A DNA stretch of 64,000 bases from assembly GCA_000511875.1 (NCBI GenBank), contig AZIN01000001.1, positions 875,332 through 939,331 of the forward strand, written 5' to 3'. This document shows, in pieces, positions 18,571-29,541 of the stretch (position 1 is the stretch's first letter; each line of letters begins with the position of its first letter). The stretch is from Gammaproteobacteria bacterium MOLA455. Its GTDB lineage: Bacteria > Pseudomonadota > Gammaproteobacteria > Pseudomonadales > Porticoccaceae. The position numbers and the translations under genes were made by a program. The notes under the pieces were generated by a model, which was not told the DNA's origin, ran no database searches, and was given only the letters and a program-made list of their open reading frames with translations.

Positions 18571-20415
18571 CTAAATCCACAGGGTTTTGATTTTGCGGCC
18601 ACCGACGACCAGGTTAACCAGTCCTCTGGTCATCACAATAGAGGTAAACATCGAGGTCAAAATGCCGATAGACAATGTCACGGCAAAACCTTGAACCGGG
18701 CCAGAGCCAATTAAGAACAGAATCAACGCTACAATTAATGTGGTGATGTTGGCATCCAAAATCGACACAAAGGCGCGGTCATAACCAGCACTAATAGAGC
18801 CCTGAATCGACGCGCCAGCAGCCAACTCCTCGCGAATCCGCGAGAAAATCAGCACATTGGCGTCCACCGCCATACCCACAGTGAGAACTATGCCTGCAAT
18901 GCCGGGCAAGGTTAGTGTCGCACCGAGCAGTGACATAAAGGCCACCAGTAGCACCAAATTCATCGCCAGGGCAATGTTGGCAAAGACACCAAAGCCGCGA
19001 TAGACCACCAACATAAACAGCAGCACTAGGGTCATGCCCACAGCCACCGATTTAACACCCAGGGCGATATTGTCGGCCCCTAGCGAGGGCCCAATAGTGC
19101 GTTCTTCAACAATATACATTGGCGCGGCCAAGGCACCGGCACGCAATAGCAGAGCCAGCTCAGAGGATTCGCGCTGCTCGAGACCGGTGATTCTAAACTG
19201 CTTGCCAAGCTGAGCCTGAACCGTCGCCAAACTGATAATATTTTCTTCAACGAAAGGCACAGGTGTCAGCACCAACTCACCGTTTTCATCGATAGATTTT
19301 TCTAATCGGGTTTTGAACTCAATAAACAGCACGCCGAGTCGACGACCAATATTGTCTCGCGTCGCATAACCCATCTGCCAGCCACCTTTGGCATCAAGGG
19401 TGATATTGACCTGAGGGCGACCATTTTCGTCGAAACTGGCGCGCGCATCGGTGACATTTTCACCGGTTATCACGGCCTTGCTCTCAAGGCGAGCATCTGG
19501 ACCCTGACCTTTGGGGTTGCGAAAATCAAACACCTCGCCAACACGGCCACTGGCCTCGAGGCGGAATTCCAAATTGGCAGTCTTGCCGATAATACGTTTA
19601 GCTTCAGCTGTATCCTGGACGCCGGGCAGCTCGACGACAATACGGTTTTTACCCTGACGGGAGACCATGGGCTCGGAGACACCCAATTCATTGACGCGAT
19701 TGCGCAACGAGGTAAGGTTTTGTTTTATCGCGTTATCTTCAATTTCACGACTGGCGATCTCACTCAGTTTGAGCACCAGTGTCAGCGGGTTTTGCCCCGG
19801 CTGAGACTGTGGCTGCAGGTCACGTAAATTAGTCCGAATTAAGGTCTTGGCGCGAGCTACTTCTTCTACATCGCGAAACTGGCCAACGATTTGATCATTG
19901 CTCAGTTCAAAACTGCGATAGCGCACGCGCTCTTCGCGCAGCGCCGTCTTAACGTCTTCGAGATCGCTCTCAAGACGAGTTGCCAAGGCTGAGGCCAGGT
20001 CAACCTCCAGCAGAAAGTGCACACCGCCACTGAGATCGAGCCCCAACTTCATGGGTACCCCACCCAGATTTCGCAACCAGTCTGGAGTAGTTGGCGCCAG
20101 ATTCAGTGCAACAATATAGTCACCGCCCATGGTCGCCTGAATCACTTCCTTGGCACGCAGCTGCAGCTCCATATCCTGCAACCTGATCAACAGCGCTTCA
20201 CCATCGGACTCACCGGCAAAGTGGGCAATGCCCGCTTCGTCTAGTGACTGCTCAACCTTCTGCAATACCGCAGCATCAATCTGCATAGCACCGCTCTGTC
20301 CCGACAGCTGAATCGCTGGATCCGGTGGATAGAGGTTTGGCGCGGCAAAAACAAAACCAAAGGTCACAACCAAGAGAATTGCTATATTCTTCCACAGGGG
20401 AAACTTGTTAGGCAT
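18571..20415 (-). CDS. secD: Protein translocase subunit SecD
   Basis: About 614 residues: first transmembrane helix near 7-27, the P1 periplasmic domain, the LGLDLSGGVHFLLEVD motif, and a C-terminal six-helix part with GIVLTVGMAVDANVLIFSRIREEL (proton-path Asp). The start is taken as the ATG at 20415; the longer frame begins at a TTG five codons earlier. The gene follows tgt by about 100 bases with no yajC between them, although yajC normally sits there in gammaproteobacteria. Confidence 0.95.
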   Translation of the reverse strand: MPNKFPLWKNIAILLVVTFGFVFAAPNLYPPDPAIQLSGQSGAMQIDAAVLQKVEQSLDEAGIAHFAGESDGEALLIRLQDMELQLRAKEVIQATMGGDYIVALNLAPTTPDWLRNLGGVPMKLGLDLSGGVHFLLEVDLASALATRLESDLEDVKTALREERVRYRSFELSNDQIVGQFRDVEEVARAKTLIRTNLRDLQPQSQPGQNPLTLVLKLSEIASREIEDNAIKQNLTSLRNRVNELGVSEPMVSRQGKNRIVVELPGVQDTAEAKRIIGKTANLEFRLEASGRVGEVFDFRNPKGQGPDARLESKAVITGENVTDARASFDENGRPQVNITLDAKGGWQMGYATRDNIGRRLGVLFIEFKTRLEKSIDENGELVLTPVPFVEENIISLATVQAQLGKQFRITGLEQRESSELALLLRAGALAAPMYIVEERTIGPSLGADNIALGVKSVAVGMTLVLLFMLVVYRGFGVFANIALAMNLVLLVAFMSLLGATLTLPGIAGIVLTVGMAVDANVLIFSRIREELAAGASIQGSISAGYDRAFVSILDANITTLIVALILFLIGSGPVQGFAVTLSIGILTSMFTSIVMTRGLVNLVVGGRKIKTLWI

Positions 20416-20514
20416 GATCAGACATTCCAATAAATTCAGCGGCGCATTATAGCGGCATTAGCATTACAGTTGGGGGCACAATTGACGATTTAAACCCCCT
20501 TATAGCCTCTCGCC

Positions 20515-22736
<2,222 letters not shown>

Positions 22737-22863
22737 AAATATAGGGGCAAAAGCCAGTAGTTATTGATTGATTTGCACAGGTCGGCAAGGGTATAGAAAA
22801 CAGCGCCAAAGGCCAAACTCTTTCAACTCAGAACATTTAATCGCACAAGCCCCATATCCGTGG

Positions 22864-22891
22864 TTGACCGCCTGTTGATCACTGCTATAAT
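22864..22891 (+). promoter_or_regulatory. Sigma-70 promoter for tRNA-Leu
   Basis: TTGACC (22864-22869), a 16-base spacer and TATAAT (22886-22891), followed by a GC-rich discriminator (CGCCGCCCCCC). The very GC-rich discriminator is typical of growth-controlled stable-RNA promoters. Transcription would begin near 22898, upstream of both the partial and the complete tRNA-Leu copy. Confidence 0.8.
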
Positions 22892-22930
22892 CGCCGCCCC
22901 CCTGCTGACAGTCGTAGCAGGCAGAAGGAC

Positions 22931-22985
22931 CCAGAGTGCGATCTCTTTAAATTATCGGAATGCCAGTGTGGTGGAATTGGTAGAC
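22931..22985 (+). repeat. 55-bp direct repeat: tRNA-Leu leader plus first 24 bases of the tRNA (partial copy)
   Basis: Bases 22931-22985 are identical to 23070-23124. Each copy holds 31 bases of leader (CCAGAGTGCGATCTCTTTAA...) and the tRNA's first 24 bases (GCCAGTGTGGTGGAATTGG...). The first copy breaks off in the D loop, so it is a dead tRNA fragment. The period is 139 bases. Confidence 0.9.
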
Positions 22986-23069
22986 GAAGAACAGGATGTT
23001 CAAGTGTCATGAAGGACAGGATGTCCGAGAGTGACCACACGACCAGTGCGAAGCGCTGGCTGCTAAACA
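22986..23069 (+). repeat. Hairpin-rich 84-bp insert between the two tRNA-Leu copies
   Basis: Contains two short hairpins with the same loop, GAACA-GGA-TGTTC (starting near 22989) and GGACA-GGA-TGTCC (near 23014), plus CCAGTGCGAAGCGCTGG, whose arms CCAG(T)GC/GC(G)CTGG also pair. The build resembles REP-like interspersed hairpin elements of marine gammaproteobacteria. I cannot confirm other genomic copies from this window. Confidence 0.5.
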
Positions 23070-23100
23070 CCAGAGTGCGATCTCTTTAAATTATCGGAAT

Positions 23101-23187
23101 GCCAGTGTGGTGGAATTGGTAGACACACGGGATTCAAAATCCCGCGCCCTTAAAAGCGTGCCGGTTCGAGTCCGGCCACTGGTACCA
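23101..23187 (+). tRNA. tRNA-Leu (anticodon CAA)
   Basis: 87 bases including an encoded CCA. The acceptor arm GCCAGTG pairs with CACTGGT (one G-U at the top). The D arm carries GGTGGAATTGGTAGAC. The anticodon stem CGGGA/TCCCG closes the loop TTCAAAA, giving anticodon CAA (reads UUG). A long variable arm of leucine type follows, and the T arm is CCGG-TTCGAGT-CCGG. Only this copy is complete. Confidence 0.95.
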
Positions 23188-23193
23188 AACAGC

Positions 23194-23228
23194 AAAACCC
23201 CGTCTCCGCAAAGAGGCGGGTTTTTTTG
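23194..23228 (+). terminator. Rho-independent terminator after tRNA-Leu
   Basis: AACCCCGTCTC and GAGGCGGGTT pair around CGCAAA, followed by seven Ts. It lies 6 bases after the tRNA CCA end. Confidence 0.85.
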
Positions 23229-23462
23229 TTTAGCACAGTTGTAGGCGAGATCGCCCTCCCCCCCGGCTCGACTGACTGCGACAGCAATTTGGATGCGAAG
23301 CGCAGCAAGTATTGATAGCCAAAAATTACTTTTAGCCTCAATCCGCCCACCATCTCTAATACAAGCTACCATTCCGACGTTGAGGCATAAAGCCCTGCAA
23401 TAATTCCAGTAATGGATCAGTAATTTAACGTTCTGGCTCCGCTAAGTTCCAATCAGCCTAAA

Positions 23463-23482
23463 AATATACACTCGTGTATATT
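23463..23482. promoter_or_regulatory. Operator palindrome upstream of the XRE regulator
   Basis: AATATACAC-TC-GTGTATATT: perfect 9-bp arms with a 2-bp centre, ending 22 bases before the ATG of the HTH gene. A second smaller inverted repeat, ATTTCG (23483-23488) and CGAAAT (23499-23504), lies between it and the start codon. The position suits autoregulation by the XRE protein. Confidence 0.75.
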
Positions 23483-23504
23483 ATTTCGTACCATAATTCG
23501 AAAT

Positions 23505-23861
23505 ATGAGAGGGACTTTAAGTACACAGCTGGCGAAATTGATGAAGGCGCATAAAGTGTCCCAGAATGCGCTTTCCCGCGCCACTGGTGTTTCGCAACCG
23601 ACAATAAATCGTATTCTGTGTAACGTTACTCTGCACCCTCGCCGTGACTCGTTAGTGCGCATAGCCAATTTCTTTGGCGTGACGCCTGATTCCATGTACG
23701 AGCCAACGTTAAAAAAGACCGATAATAATGCCGCAATCTCTTTGGATGAGCTTTACGAGAAGATCAGCTCTCTTAGCGATGCTGACAGGTCAGCTCTTTT
23801 TTCTAGAGTTTCAAAGGAATTTAAGGACGTTAGACCGCTCAATCATCGCCGCCGTGACTAG
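23505..23861 (+). CDS. XRE/Cro-family helix-turn-helix regulator
   Basis: 118 residues. The HTH is at about 9-60: LAKLMKAHKVSQNALSRATGVSQPTINRIL, followed by RRDSLVRIANFFGVTPDSMY, the standard Cro/C1 shape. The C-terminal 50 residues (SLDELYEKISSLSDADRSALF) look like a small helical oligomerisation part of phage-repressor-like regulators. No Shine-Dalgarno is visible, so translation may start on a nearly leaderless mRNA. A palindromic operator lies just upstream. No phage genes adjoin, apart from a tail-chaperone remnant about 1.5 kb away. Confidence 0.85.
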   Translation: MRGTLSTQLAKLMKAHKVSQNALSRATGVSQPTINRILCNVTLHPRRDSLVRIANFFGVTPDSMYEPTLKKTDNNAAISLDELYEKISSLSDADRSALFSRVSKEFKDVRPLNHRRRD

Positions 23862-24124
23862 TCATTGGTCACACCCATGACCTTTACATTTATTGTCAGA
23901 GGCACATTTATTTCTACCCTTTTGTCTACCATCAGACCGAAACAAGCCACTACTCAAGCATCCTTCTGCTATAAGTAGTACTGAAGCGACCGAGGCTCCC
24001 TTTAATTATCCGCTATAGTTACAGTGCCTTCGATAATACAAACTAAGTAGATAAGTGAAACAGGCTTTTGCGACGATAATCTGAGTGCACAGCGAACCTC
24101 AGAAGTCAGGCAAGAGATCCTGCG

Positions 24125-25291
24125 TCAAAGAACCTTCAGTGACTGCTCGTTATGCAGGACTATATGCGCATATTTACAATCGCCTTTATTGCGCTGAAAG
24201 GCACTATTGGCAATTAGCCATACACGCACAATCCGCGCCGGAGGCTCACCCATATACTTTTTGTAATCCTCAAAAAGGTTTCGCCGCTCCGCCTTCCACT
24301 CGCCTAGCCCCTCTTTTCCGCTGCGAATAACCACATGATATTCCTTACCCTTCCAGTTCGGCAGCGGGCAATCGTAACCTGTGCCCACGGGCAATGTGCT
24401 ACTCCAGTAGTAGGTAATATCTCTACCATTATCAAATTCGATGGCAATACTCAGATAGTCATGGCTGGGCACTGTATCCTCGCGCAGTGTTGACGGCAGT
24501 TGATCCACGCACCATTTCCAGCTTATTTCAGTTTGCTCGTCTAAAATTATATCCACGTCTTTCTGCAAAATCCCTGTGTCACCCTGAGTTTGGCAGTGGA
24601 TACAATCATCAGCAGTTGCCGATGGCTGTTCACGAAAAATATTACTCTGACCGATATTCCACAGGTAGGACCAGCCTTTAGGGGTAGTGTCACCGACGTC
24701 GATGCGATTAATTTCAGAGCTTAACCTACCTTCGAAATCTCCAAGGCTAAGCATCTCTCTCAGACATTCGACTGCTGGTTTATGCCAGCGAATAATTAAA
24801 ATTCGCGACATACCGCTAGAGCTCTTATAAATCTTATCATCCTGTTGACGCTCCCCCTGCCGATTCTCCCAGTCGTTGGGAAAGTAATTGCCAAACTGCA
24901 ATAGACCGCTCTCTTTGGCGACAAAAGAATGGCTACTATGAGTTCCCCTGAAGATGTCGCCGTCGCCAACTTTGTACCAAACCTGCAGTGCGAGACCCAA
25001 CCAAATATCCAAGGGCTTGCTGGCAAACACGCGTCCATCCATAAAACAGCTAATCTCGTCTCCAGCGTGCACACAAATACCGGAGGCCGTCCAAGGTGGG
25101 CGATTTCCTGGAAGATCCAACCATTCATAGTCTTTGATCAAGCCCTTCGGAGCCTGATCTAACAGACACTGCATAGCTGAATAATATTTATCTAGATCCG
25201 GTTCAGGATCATTTTTTGACAATAGCTTTCTTGCACTAGCACGTAAAAATAATGTTCCGGCGACGGTTAGGTCATTGATAATTCCTGGCAT
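24125..25291 (-). CDS. LecA-like lectin-fold domain fused to a DUF3047-like domain
   Basis: 388 residues, no signal peptide. Residues about 60-150 (PPWTASGICVHAGDEISCF... FVAKESGLLQFGNYFPNDW) have the spacing of the PA-IL/LecA beta-sandwich: W-x-TGI, a GD turn, and a closing GxLxxxxND. The C-terminal part (about 245-385: EISWKWCVDQLP..., DYLSIAIEFDNG, ITYYWSS, RNLFEDYKKYMGE, and a final YAHIVL strand) follows the DUF3047 pattern. A middle segment with CIHCQ is unassigned. AGGA precedes the ATG. I know of no proven function for DUF3047. Both domain calls are by pattern. Confidence 0.55.
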   Translation of the reverse strand: MPGIINDLTVAGTLFLRASARKLLSKNDPEPDLDKYYSAMQCLLDQAPKGLIKDYEWLDLPGNRPPWTASGICVHAGDEISCFMDGRVFASKPLDIWLGLALQVWYKVGDGDIFRGTHSSHSFVAKESGLLQFGNYFPNDWENRQGERQQDDKIYKSSSGMSRILIIRWHKPAVECLREMLSLGDFEGRLSSEINRIDVGDTTPKGWSYLWNIGQSNIFREQPSATADDCIHCQTQGDTGILQKDVDIILDEQTEISWKWCVDQLPSTLREDTVPSHDYLSIAIEFDNGRDITYYWSSTLPVGTGYDCPLPNWKGKEYHVVIRSGKEGLGEWKAERRNLFEDYKKYMGEPPARIVRVWLIANSAFQRNKGDCKYAHIVLHNEQSLKVL

Positions 25292-25395
25292 GGCTCTATC
25301 CTAATTTTTATGGTTTTTTTTGTTACCAAAGGAGCTAGGTGATTATAGGTGACTGCTGATCTTTAAAGCGCATTGCCAAAACTCTAAAAGAGTAA

Positions 25396-25647
25396 AAGAG
25401 TCGGGGCAAACTGAAGAGCTCTGTCCCCCAGCGCGCACAGACTGATGAAAAAGGCGCCTGCCCATTGCAGTTTGGTTTAATTGCAGAAGAAGTCGCCAGA
25501 ATACTACCTGAACGGGTAAAATTTGTCGCCGAAGGCAAGCCACTAGCGGTGTTTTACCATTTACTAAAGCAGATGACTGTTCAAGCAGCTCAGATTGCAT
25601 CTTTTCAGCTGCGCTCAGCTAAAGTTGCTCGGCAACTGGCGCAGTAG
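25396..25647 (+). pseudogene. Fragment of a peptidase S74-type intramolecular chaperone domain
   Basis: The frame open from 25396 (just after a TAA) to a TAG at 25645-25647 reads TDEKGACPLQFGLIAEEVAR, then an LPERVKFVAEGKP part and VFYHLLKQMTVQAAQI. FGLIAEEV...P...V....GKP..V.Y..L is the core of the self-cleaving C-terminal chaperone of tail-fibre and endosialidase-type proteins. The start, trimerisation part and the rest of the carrier gene are missing, and there is no start codon with a ribosome-binding site. I read it as the 3' relic of a lost phage or surface-fibre gene. Confidence 0.6.
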
Positions 25648-25786
25648 AGATCCACTCAACTGAGGGTACATCACCAGGGGTGCCGCTATCGAGTTAGATG
25701 CGCGCCCTTTACTGCTCTGCACAGCGGCTAGCTTTTTACCTCAGGTGATTTACACTGCGCCTCCCCAGCCACAACATTGAATCCCT

Positions 25787-26629
25787 ATGCTCTCCTACCG
25801 CCACAGCTTTCATTCTGGCAACCATGCCGATGTGTTAAAACACGCCGTACAGTCGCTAATATTGCAGTCGCTTAAAGTGAAAGATAAAGCCTTCGTCTAT
25901 ATCGACACCCATGCCGGTGCCGGCTGTTACGATCTGCAGTCAAAAGAGATGGATAAAACCGGGGAGTATCTAGAGGGTATCAAGCGACTCTGGGACGCGG
26001 ATGTTCCAGCTACTATGCAAGCCTATGTGGCTACTTTAAAAAACCTCAATGCCGATGGCGAGCTGCGCCACTATCCTGGCAGTCCACTGTTGGCCAAAGA
26101 GCTCTGCCGCCCCCAAGACCGTCTTTTACTGAGCGAACTGCACCCTGCAGATTTTGAGCTGCTCCAAGCCCTGTCTGCCAAAGACCGTCGCGTCCAGGCC
26201 TATAAGGTGGACGGCTTCGCACAGTTAAAAGGCGCTCTGCCACCATTTGAACGCCGAGGTATGGTGTTAATCGATCCGCCCTATGAACTAGATCATGAAT
26301 ATGCAGATGTGGTGAACGCGGTAGTGGACGGCATCAAGCGCTGGGCAACCGGCACCTTTGCCATTTGGTATCCGGTGGTGCACAGCGACGATGTAGATTT
26401 TTTGCAGCGCAAGCTGACCAACGCCGGACTGCCCGGAACACTGCAAATAGAGCTCAATGTACTGAAGGAAAATAATCGTTTCGGTATGACTGGGTCGGGA
26501 ATGATTGTGGTCAACCCTCCCTGGCTGCTGGAACAGCAGATGAGTGAGTTATTGCCTTGGCTGGTAGATAAGCTAAGGCAATCCCCCGAGGCCAATTTCA
26601 AACTGCGCTGGCTCAGCCCACCACGCTAA
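25787..26629 (+). CDS. rlmJ: 23S rRNA (adenine-2030-N6)-methyltransferase
   Basis: 280 residues, family length. The start MLSYRHSFHSGNHADVLKHAV is diagnostic of RlmJ. IDTHAGAGCYDL is the SAM loop, and the catalytic LIDPPYELDHEY (about 162) is the DPPY-type N6-adenine methyltransferase motif. It modifies A2030 of 23S rRNA, a housekeeping function. It is a single gene, convergent with trhO. Confidence 0.95.
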   Translation: MLSYRHSFHSGNHADVLKHAVQSLILQSLKVKDKAFVYIDTHAGAGCYDLQSKEMDKTGEYLEGIKRLWDADVPATMQAYVATLKNLNADGELRHYPGSPLLAKELCRPQDRLLLSELHPADFELLQALSAKDRRVQAYKVDGFAQLKGALPPFERRGMVLIDPPYELDHEYADVVNAVVDGIKRWATGTFAIWYPVVHSDDVDFLQRKLTNAGLPGTLQIELNVLKENNRFGMTGSGMIVVNPPWLLEQQMSELLPWLVDKLRQSPEANFKLRWLSPPR

Positions 26630-26649
26630 ATCCTATAGTGCTGCCAGAT

Positions 26650-27636
26650 TTATGACTGGCGATCTCTCGAGGCTTTCTTTTCCGCACTCTTTTCCGCCCT
26701 GCGACGTGCAGTGGCTTCCAGAGCGGCGTTACCTATATGTTCTTCACCGCGAGCCTTGGCTAGCTTGACCTGTTTCTGGCGCTCGGCGAAACGCTGTTGC
26801 TGCTCTTCGTCGATGCTGCCAAAACAGTGGTGACAGGAGAGACCCTCCTGATAATGTATGTGATTCATCTCCTGCTCAGTGATCGGCATGCGACAGGCGT
26901 GGCACTGGTCGTAGGAACCGCGTTTAAGGTCGTGATCAACGGCCACGCGATTATCAAAAACAAAGCATTCGCCGTCCCACAGAGTCTGCTCTTTAGGCAC
27001 TTCTTCAAGATATTTGAGAATGCCACCCTGAAGATGATAGACCTGATCAAAACCCCGCTCTTTCATATAGGCAGTGGATTTTTCACAGCGGATACCGCCA
27101 GTGCAAAACATGGCAATTTTTTTGTTTTTCTTGGGGTCGAGATTCTGCTCAGCCCAGGCGGGAAATTCGCGAAAGGTTTTGGTCTTGGGGTTGACTGCAT
27201 TGGCAAAGGTGCCAATCTCAACCTCATAGTCATTGCGGGTATCCACCACCAGCACATCGGGGTCGGCTATCAGCGCATTCCAATCGGCAGGTTTCACATA
27301 GGTACCGGCTGACCGCTTGGGGTCTATACCTTCGACACCCATTGTGACGATTTCTTTTTTCAGTTTTACCTTGGTGCGGTAAAAGGGAATTTCACTGTGA
27401 AAGGATTCTTTGCAGTCAATATTTTCCAAGCCCGGCTGCTGCTGCAACCAATCGAGCAGCCTATCAACCGACTCACGCGTACCGGATATGGTGCCATTGA
27501 TTCCCTCGGTGGCGAGCAGCAGGGTACCAAACACCTGGTTGTCGGTCATGGCTTTGAGCAGCGGTGCGCGCAGAGCAGCACAATCTGGCAAGCCGACAAA
27601 TTTATACAGTGCGCAAGAAACATATTGATCAGACAT
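26650..27636 (-). CDS. trhO: tRNA uridine-34 hydroxylase (rhodanese family)
   Basis: About 328 residues from the ATG at 27636 ([13 protein letters not shown]), matching the start of TrhO/YceA proteins; an in-frame ATG 29 codons upstream gives an extra tail unlike the family. The N-terminal acylphosphatase-like part has [14 protein letters not shown]. The rhodanese domain has [17 protein letters not shown] and the catalytic-cysteine loop [12 protein letters not shown]. The C-terminal CxxC pairs (QCHAC, LSCHHC) are the usual zinc-like tail. It makes 5-hydroxyuridine at tRNA position 34. Confidence 0.92.
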   Translation of the reverse strand: MSDQYVSCALYKFVGLPDCAALRAPLLKAMTDNQVFGTLLLATEGINGTISGTRESVDRLLDWLQQQPGLENIDCKESFHSEIPFYRTKVKLKKEIVTMGVEGIDPKRSAGTYVKPADWNALIADPDVLVVDTRNDYEVEIGTFANAVNPKTKTFREFPAWAEQNLDPKKNKKIAMFCTGGIRCEKSTAYMKERGFDQVYHLQGGILKYLEEVPKEQTLWDGECFVFDNRVAVDHDLKRGSYDQCHACRMPITEQEMNHIHYQEGLSCHHCFGSIDEEQQQRFAERQKQVKLAKARGEEHIGNAALEATARRRAEKSAEKKASRDRQS

Positions 27637-27868
27637 AAATGGAGGACCTTGAGTAAACCTTCTGGGAACGCCGTTCATTGTAGCAAAACAGTTAAGGCCG
27701 TGGCAGGGACAGCGTTGGTCCAATTTAGGGCAAAGTGATTAGATATAGGTACCCAATCACCTCATCTACAAGACCACCTGACTCAGGGTACTCGCATTGG
27801 ATAGGTATTTTGGTACAAAATGTCGGGCCGAGTTCGGTTCTAAAACAAATAATAAAAAAGAGTTTCCC

Positions 27869-29026
27869 ATGACGATGAAGAAAAACTGGTTGCGCAACAA
27901 TGCGGTTCGCCTTTCTGCTGTGACAGCGACAATTATATTCGGCGGGTTGTTGGCCTGCGGTGGAGGCGGTGGCGGTTCGATGCAAACCAGTCCTGAGCCA
28001 ATCACTATACCGGCTGACACCACTCCACCAGTGATCACGGTTATAGGTTCTCTCAACCTGACCATTGAGCAGGGCAGCAGCTATACGGATTCGGGCGCAA
28101 GAGCCACTGATGCCGTTGATGGCAGCGTGGCAGCGATCACCTCAGGAACAATTGACGATGCAGTAGGTGTTTACACTATTACTTACACAGCTACTGATGA
28201 GTCAGGCAATTCAGCTACCGCAACTCGAACAGTCACAGTTGTTGCCGCTAGCCCCACGACCCCTGCTGGCCCCCAGGCTATAAATTCGGAAAAATGGTTT
28301 CATCAAACCCGTCTGCCGGATGGCAATAGCTGGTATAACGGCGAAATACAGCATTACACCAATCGAATCGAAAATTCTTATGTCAGTGACGGCACATTGA
28401 AAATTGTCGCCATAAGAGAGAGCTTTACCGATCAAGGTCGCACTAAGCAGTTCACCTCAGCTCGGCTTAACTCGAAGTATGCCTTTAAATATGGGCGAGT
28501 CAATGTAAGAGCCAAGTTGCCTCAGGGCGTTGGCACCTGGCCGGCGATCTGGACACTGGGCAAAAACATCAACGAGAACGGCGGCTATTGGCAGACTCAG
28601 GGCTTTGGCACTGTTGGCTGGCCAGCTTGTGGAGAAATCGACATCATGGAGCACTGGGGCAACAATCAGAATTATATTTCCAGCGCCCTGCATACGCCTT
28701 CCAGCTCCGGTGGCACAATTAACGTGGGCGGTCAGTATGTAGACACAGCGTCAACCGAGTTCCATGTCTACTCGCTGGATTGGAATGCCGACCGGATGAT
28801 CTTTAGTGTCGATGGTGTTGAGCACTACACCTATGCGCCCAATGACAAAAATTCAGCCACCTGGCCCTTCGATGCAGAGCAGTATCTGCTGCTGAATTTT
28901 GCCATCGAGCCCAGTATCGCCGACAGCTTTAACGAAGGTGAGATGGAAGTTGATTACGTGAGAGTTTATGCACCTAATGCTGGTTCATCAGCCAGTCCAG
29001 TTTGGGCGGATGAGTTTAATAACTAG
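27869..29026 (+). CDS. Glycoside hydrolase family 16 lipoprotein (laminarinase type) with a bacterial Ig-like domain
   Basis: 385 residues from the ATG at 27869 (AAGAG 6 bases upstream). The signal peptide ends in the lipobox LLAC (C30), so it is lipid-anchored. An HYR/Ig-like domain follows (about 52-128, DTTPPVITVIGSLNLTIEQG...). The GH16 domain runs from about 140 to the end, with GTWPAIWTLG and the catalytic GEIDIMEHWG (nucleophile E256, D258, acid-base E261). GH16 enzymes with this motif usually cut beta-1,3 or mixed glucans such as algal laminarin. Activity on a particular glycan is an inference. Confidence 0.9.
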   Translation: MTMKKNWLRNNAVRLSAVTATIIFGGLLACGGGGGGSMQTSPEPITIPADTTPPVITVIGSLNLTIEQGSSYTDSGARATDAVDGSVAAITSGTIDDAVGVYTITYTATDESGNSATATRTVTVVAASPTTPAGPQAINSEKWFHQTRLPDGNSWYNGEIQHYTNRIENSYVSDGTLKIVAIRESFTDQGRTKQFTSARLNSKYAFKYGRVNVRAKLPQGVGTWPAIWTLGKNINENGGYWQTQGFGTVGWPACGEIDIMEHWGNNQNYISSALHTPSSSGGTINVGGQYVDTASTEFHVYSLDWNADRMIFSVDGVEHYTYAPNDKNSATWPFDAEQYLLLNFAIEPSIADSFNEGEMEVDYVRVYAPNAGSSASPVWADEFNN

Positions 29027-29039
29027 AGCAGAACTCTAA

Positions 29040-29390
29040 TCGAGCGCCAGCTGTTAGGGCGCTTGAGATCGGCCATTAACGCCGGCACTTCGACCAGGGT
29101 ATCCAACAGCGCGGCAATACTGTGCAATGTATCGAGAACGATATTTTCAGCGTGAGCGCGTCAGTGCAGGTCGATCTGCCCCGGCTTAAAGCCAACGCGA
29201 ATTTGATCGCCTGCAGGCCTAGGCCGATAAACACCCTGTTTTTATAACCACTGCAAATTATCAAGCTTCCCGGCTGGGTCAGAGCCGACAACGAAATAAT
29301 CTTTGCCCCAGCGCTCAATACCCTAAAGTTCTGTCGAATCTGCGGCCTGCCATGGCCGCAACTTGCGCTGCTCTAATCTTAAATCCTCAT
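29040..29390 (-). pseudogene. Decayed gene, probable arginine decarboxylase (speA) remnant
   Basis: On the reverse strand a frame reads WQAADSTEL, a stop, then GIERWGKDYFVVGSD. This matches the SpeA N-terminus (..ADS..YGI.HWG.GYF.I). One frame over, PGSLIICSGYKNRVFIGLGL matches the SpeA stretch G(T/S)I(V/I)CNGYKDREFIRLAL. The roughly 130 residues that normally separate these are deleted. Three in-frame stops and at least one frameshift follow, through LVEVPALMADLKRPNSW, whose origin I cannot place. Alignment was from memory of the family. Confidence 0.45.
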
Positions 29391-29391
29391 G

Positions 29392-29541
29392 CAAAAAAGG
29401 GCTTTCGCAGTCAGCGTCTGGGTTGCATCTTCAAGGCCCTCAGAGAGGCCGCAAATCTATATATTTTTCTGTGACTGGCAGATAATCAAGAAACCCATAG
29501 CGGCATGGGTTACGCGTTAAAAGACGAGGCTTAGCCTCCCC
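29392..29541. other. Spacer between the decayed gene and pyrF
   Basis: No gene. AACCCAT (29492-29498) and ATGGGTT (29505-29511) form a 7-bp hairpin about 30 bases after the pyrF end on the reverse strand. It lacks a clear T run, so a terminator role is only possible. Confidence 0.35.

Noticed and set aside
22885-23372. Small minus-strand frames around tRNA-Leu
   Set aside because: They overlap the tRNA, its repeat and its terminator; no ribosome-binding site or conserved content.
26797-27312. 171-residue plus-strand frame opposite trhO
   Set aside because: It lies wholly inside the well-supported rhodanese gene on the other strand.
29076-29318. 80-residue minus-strand ORF as a real gene
   Set aside because: It is one frame of a decayed gene; the neighbouring frame carries the other conserved stretch and both are broken by stops.
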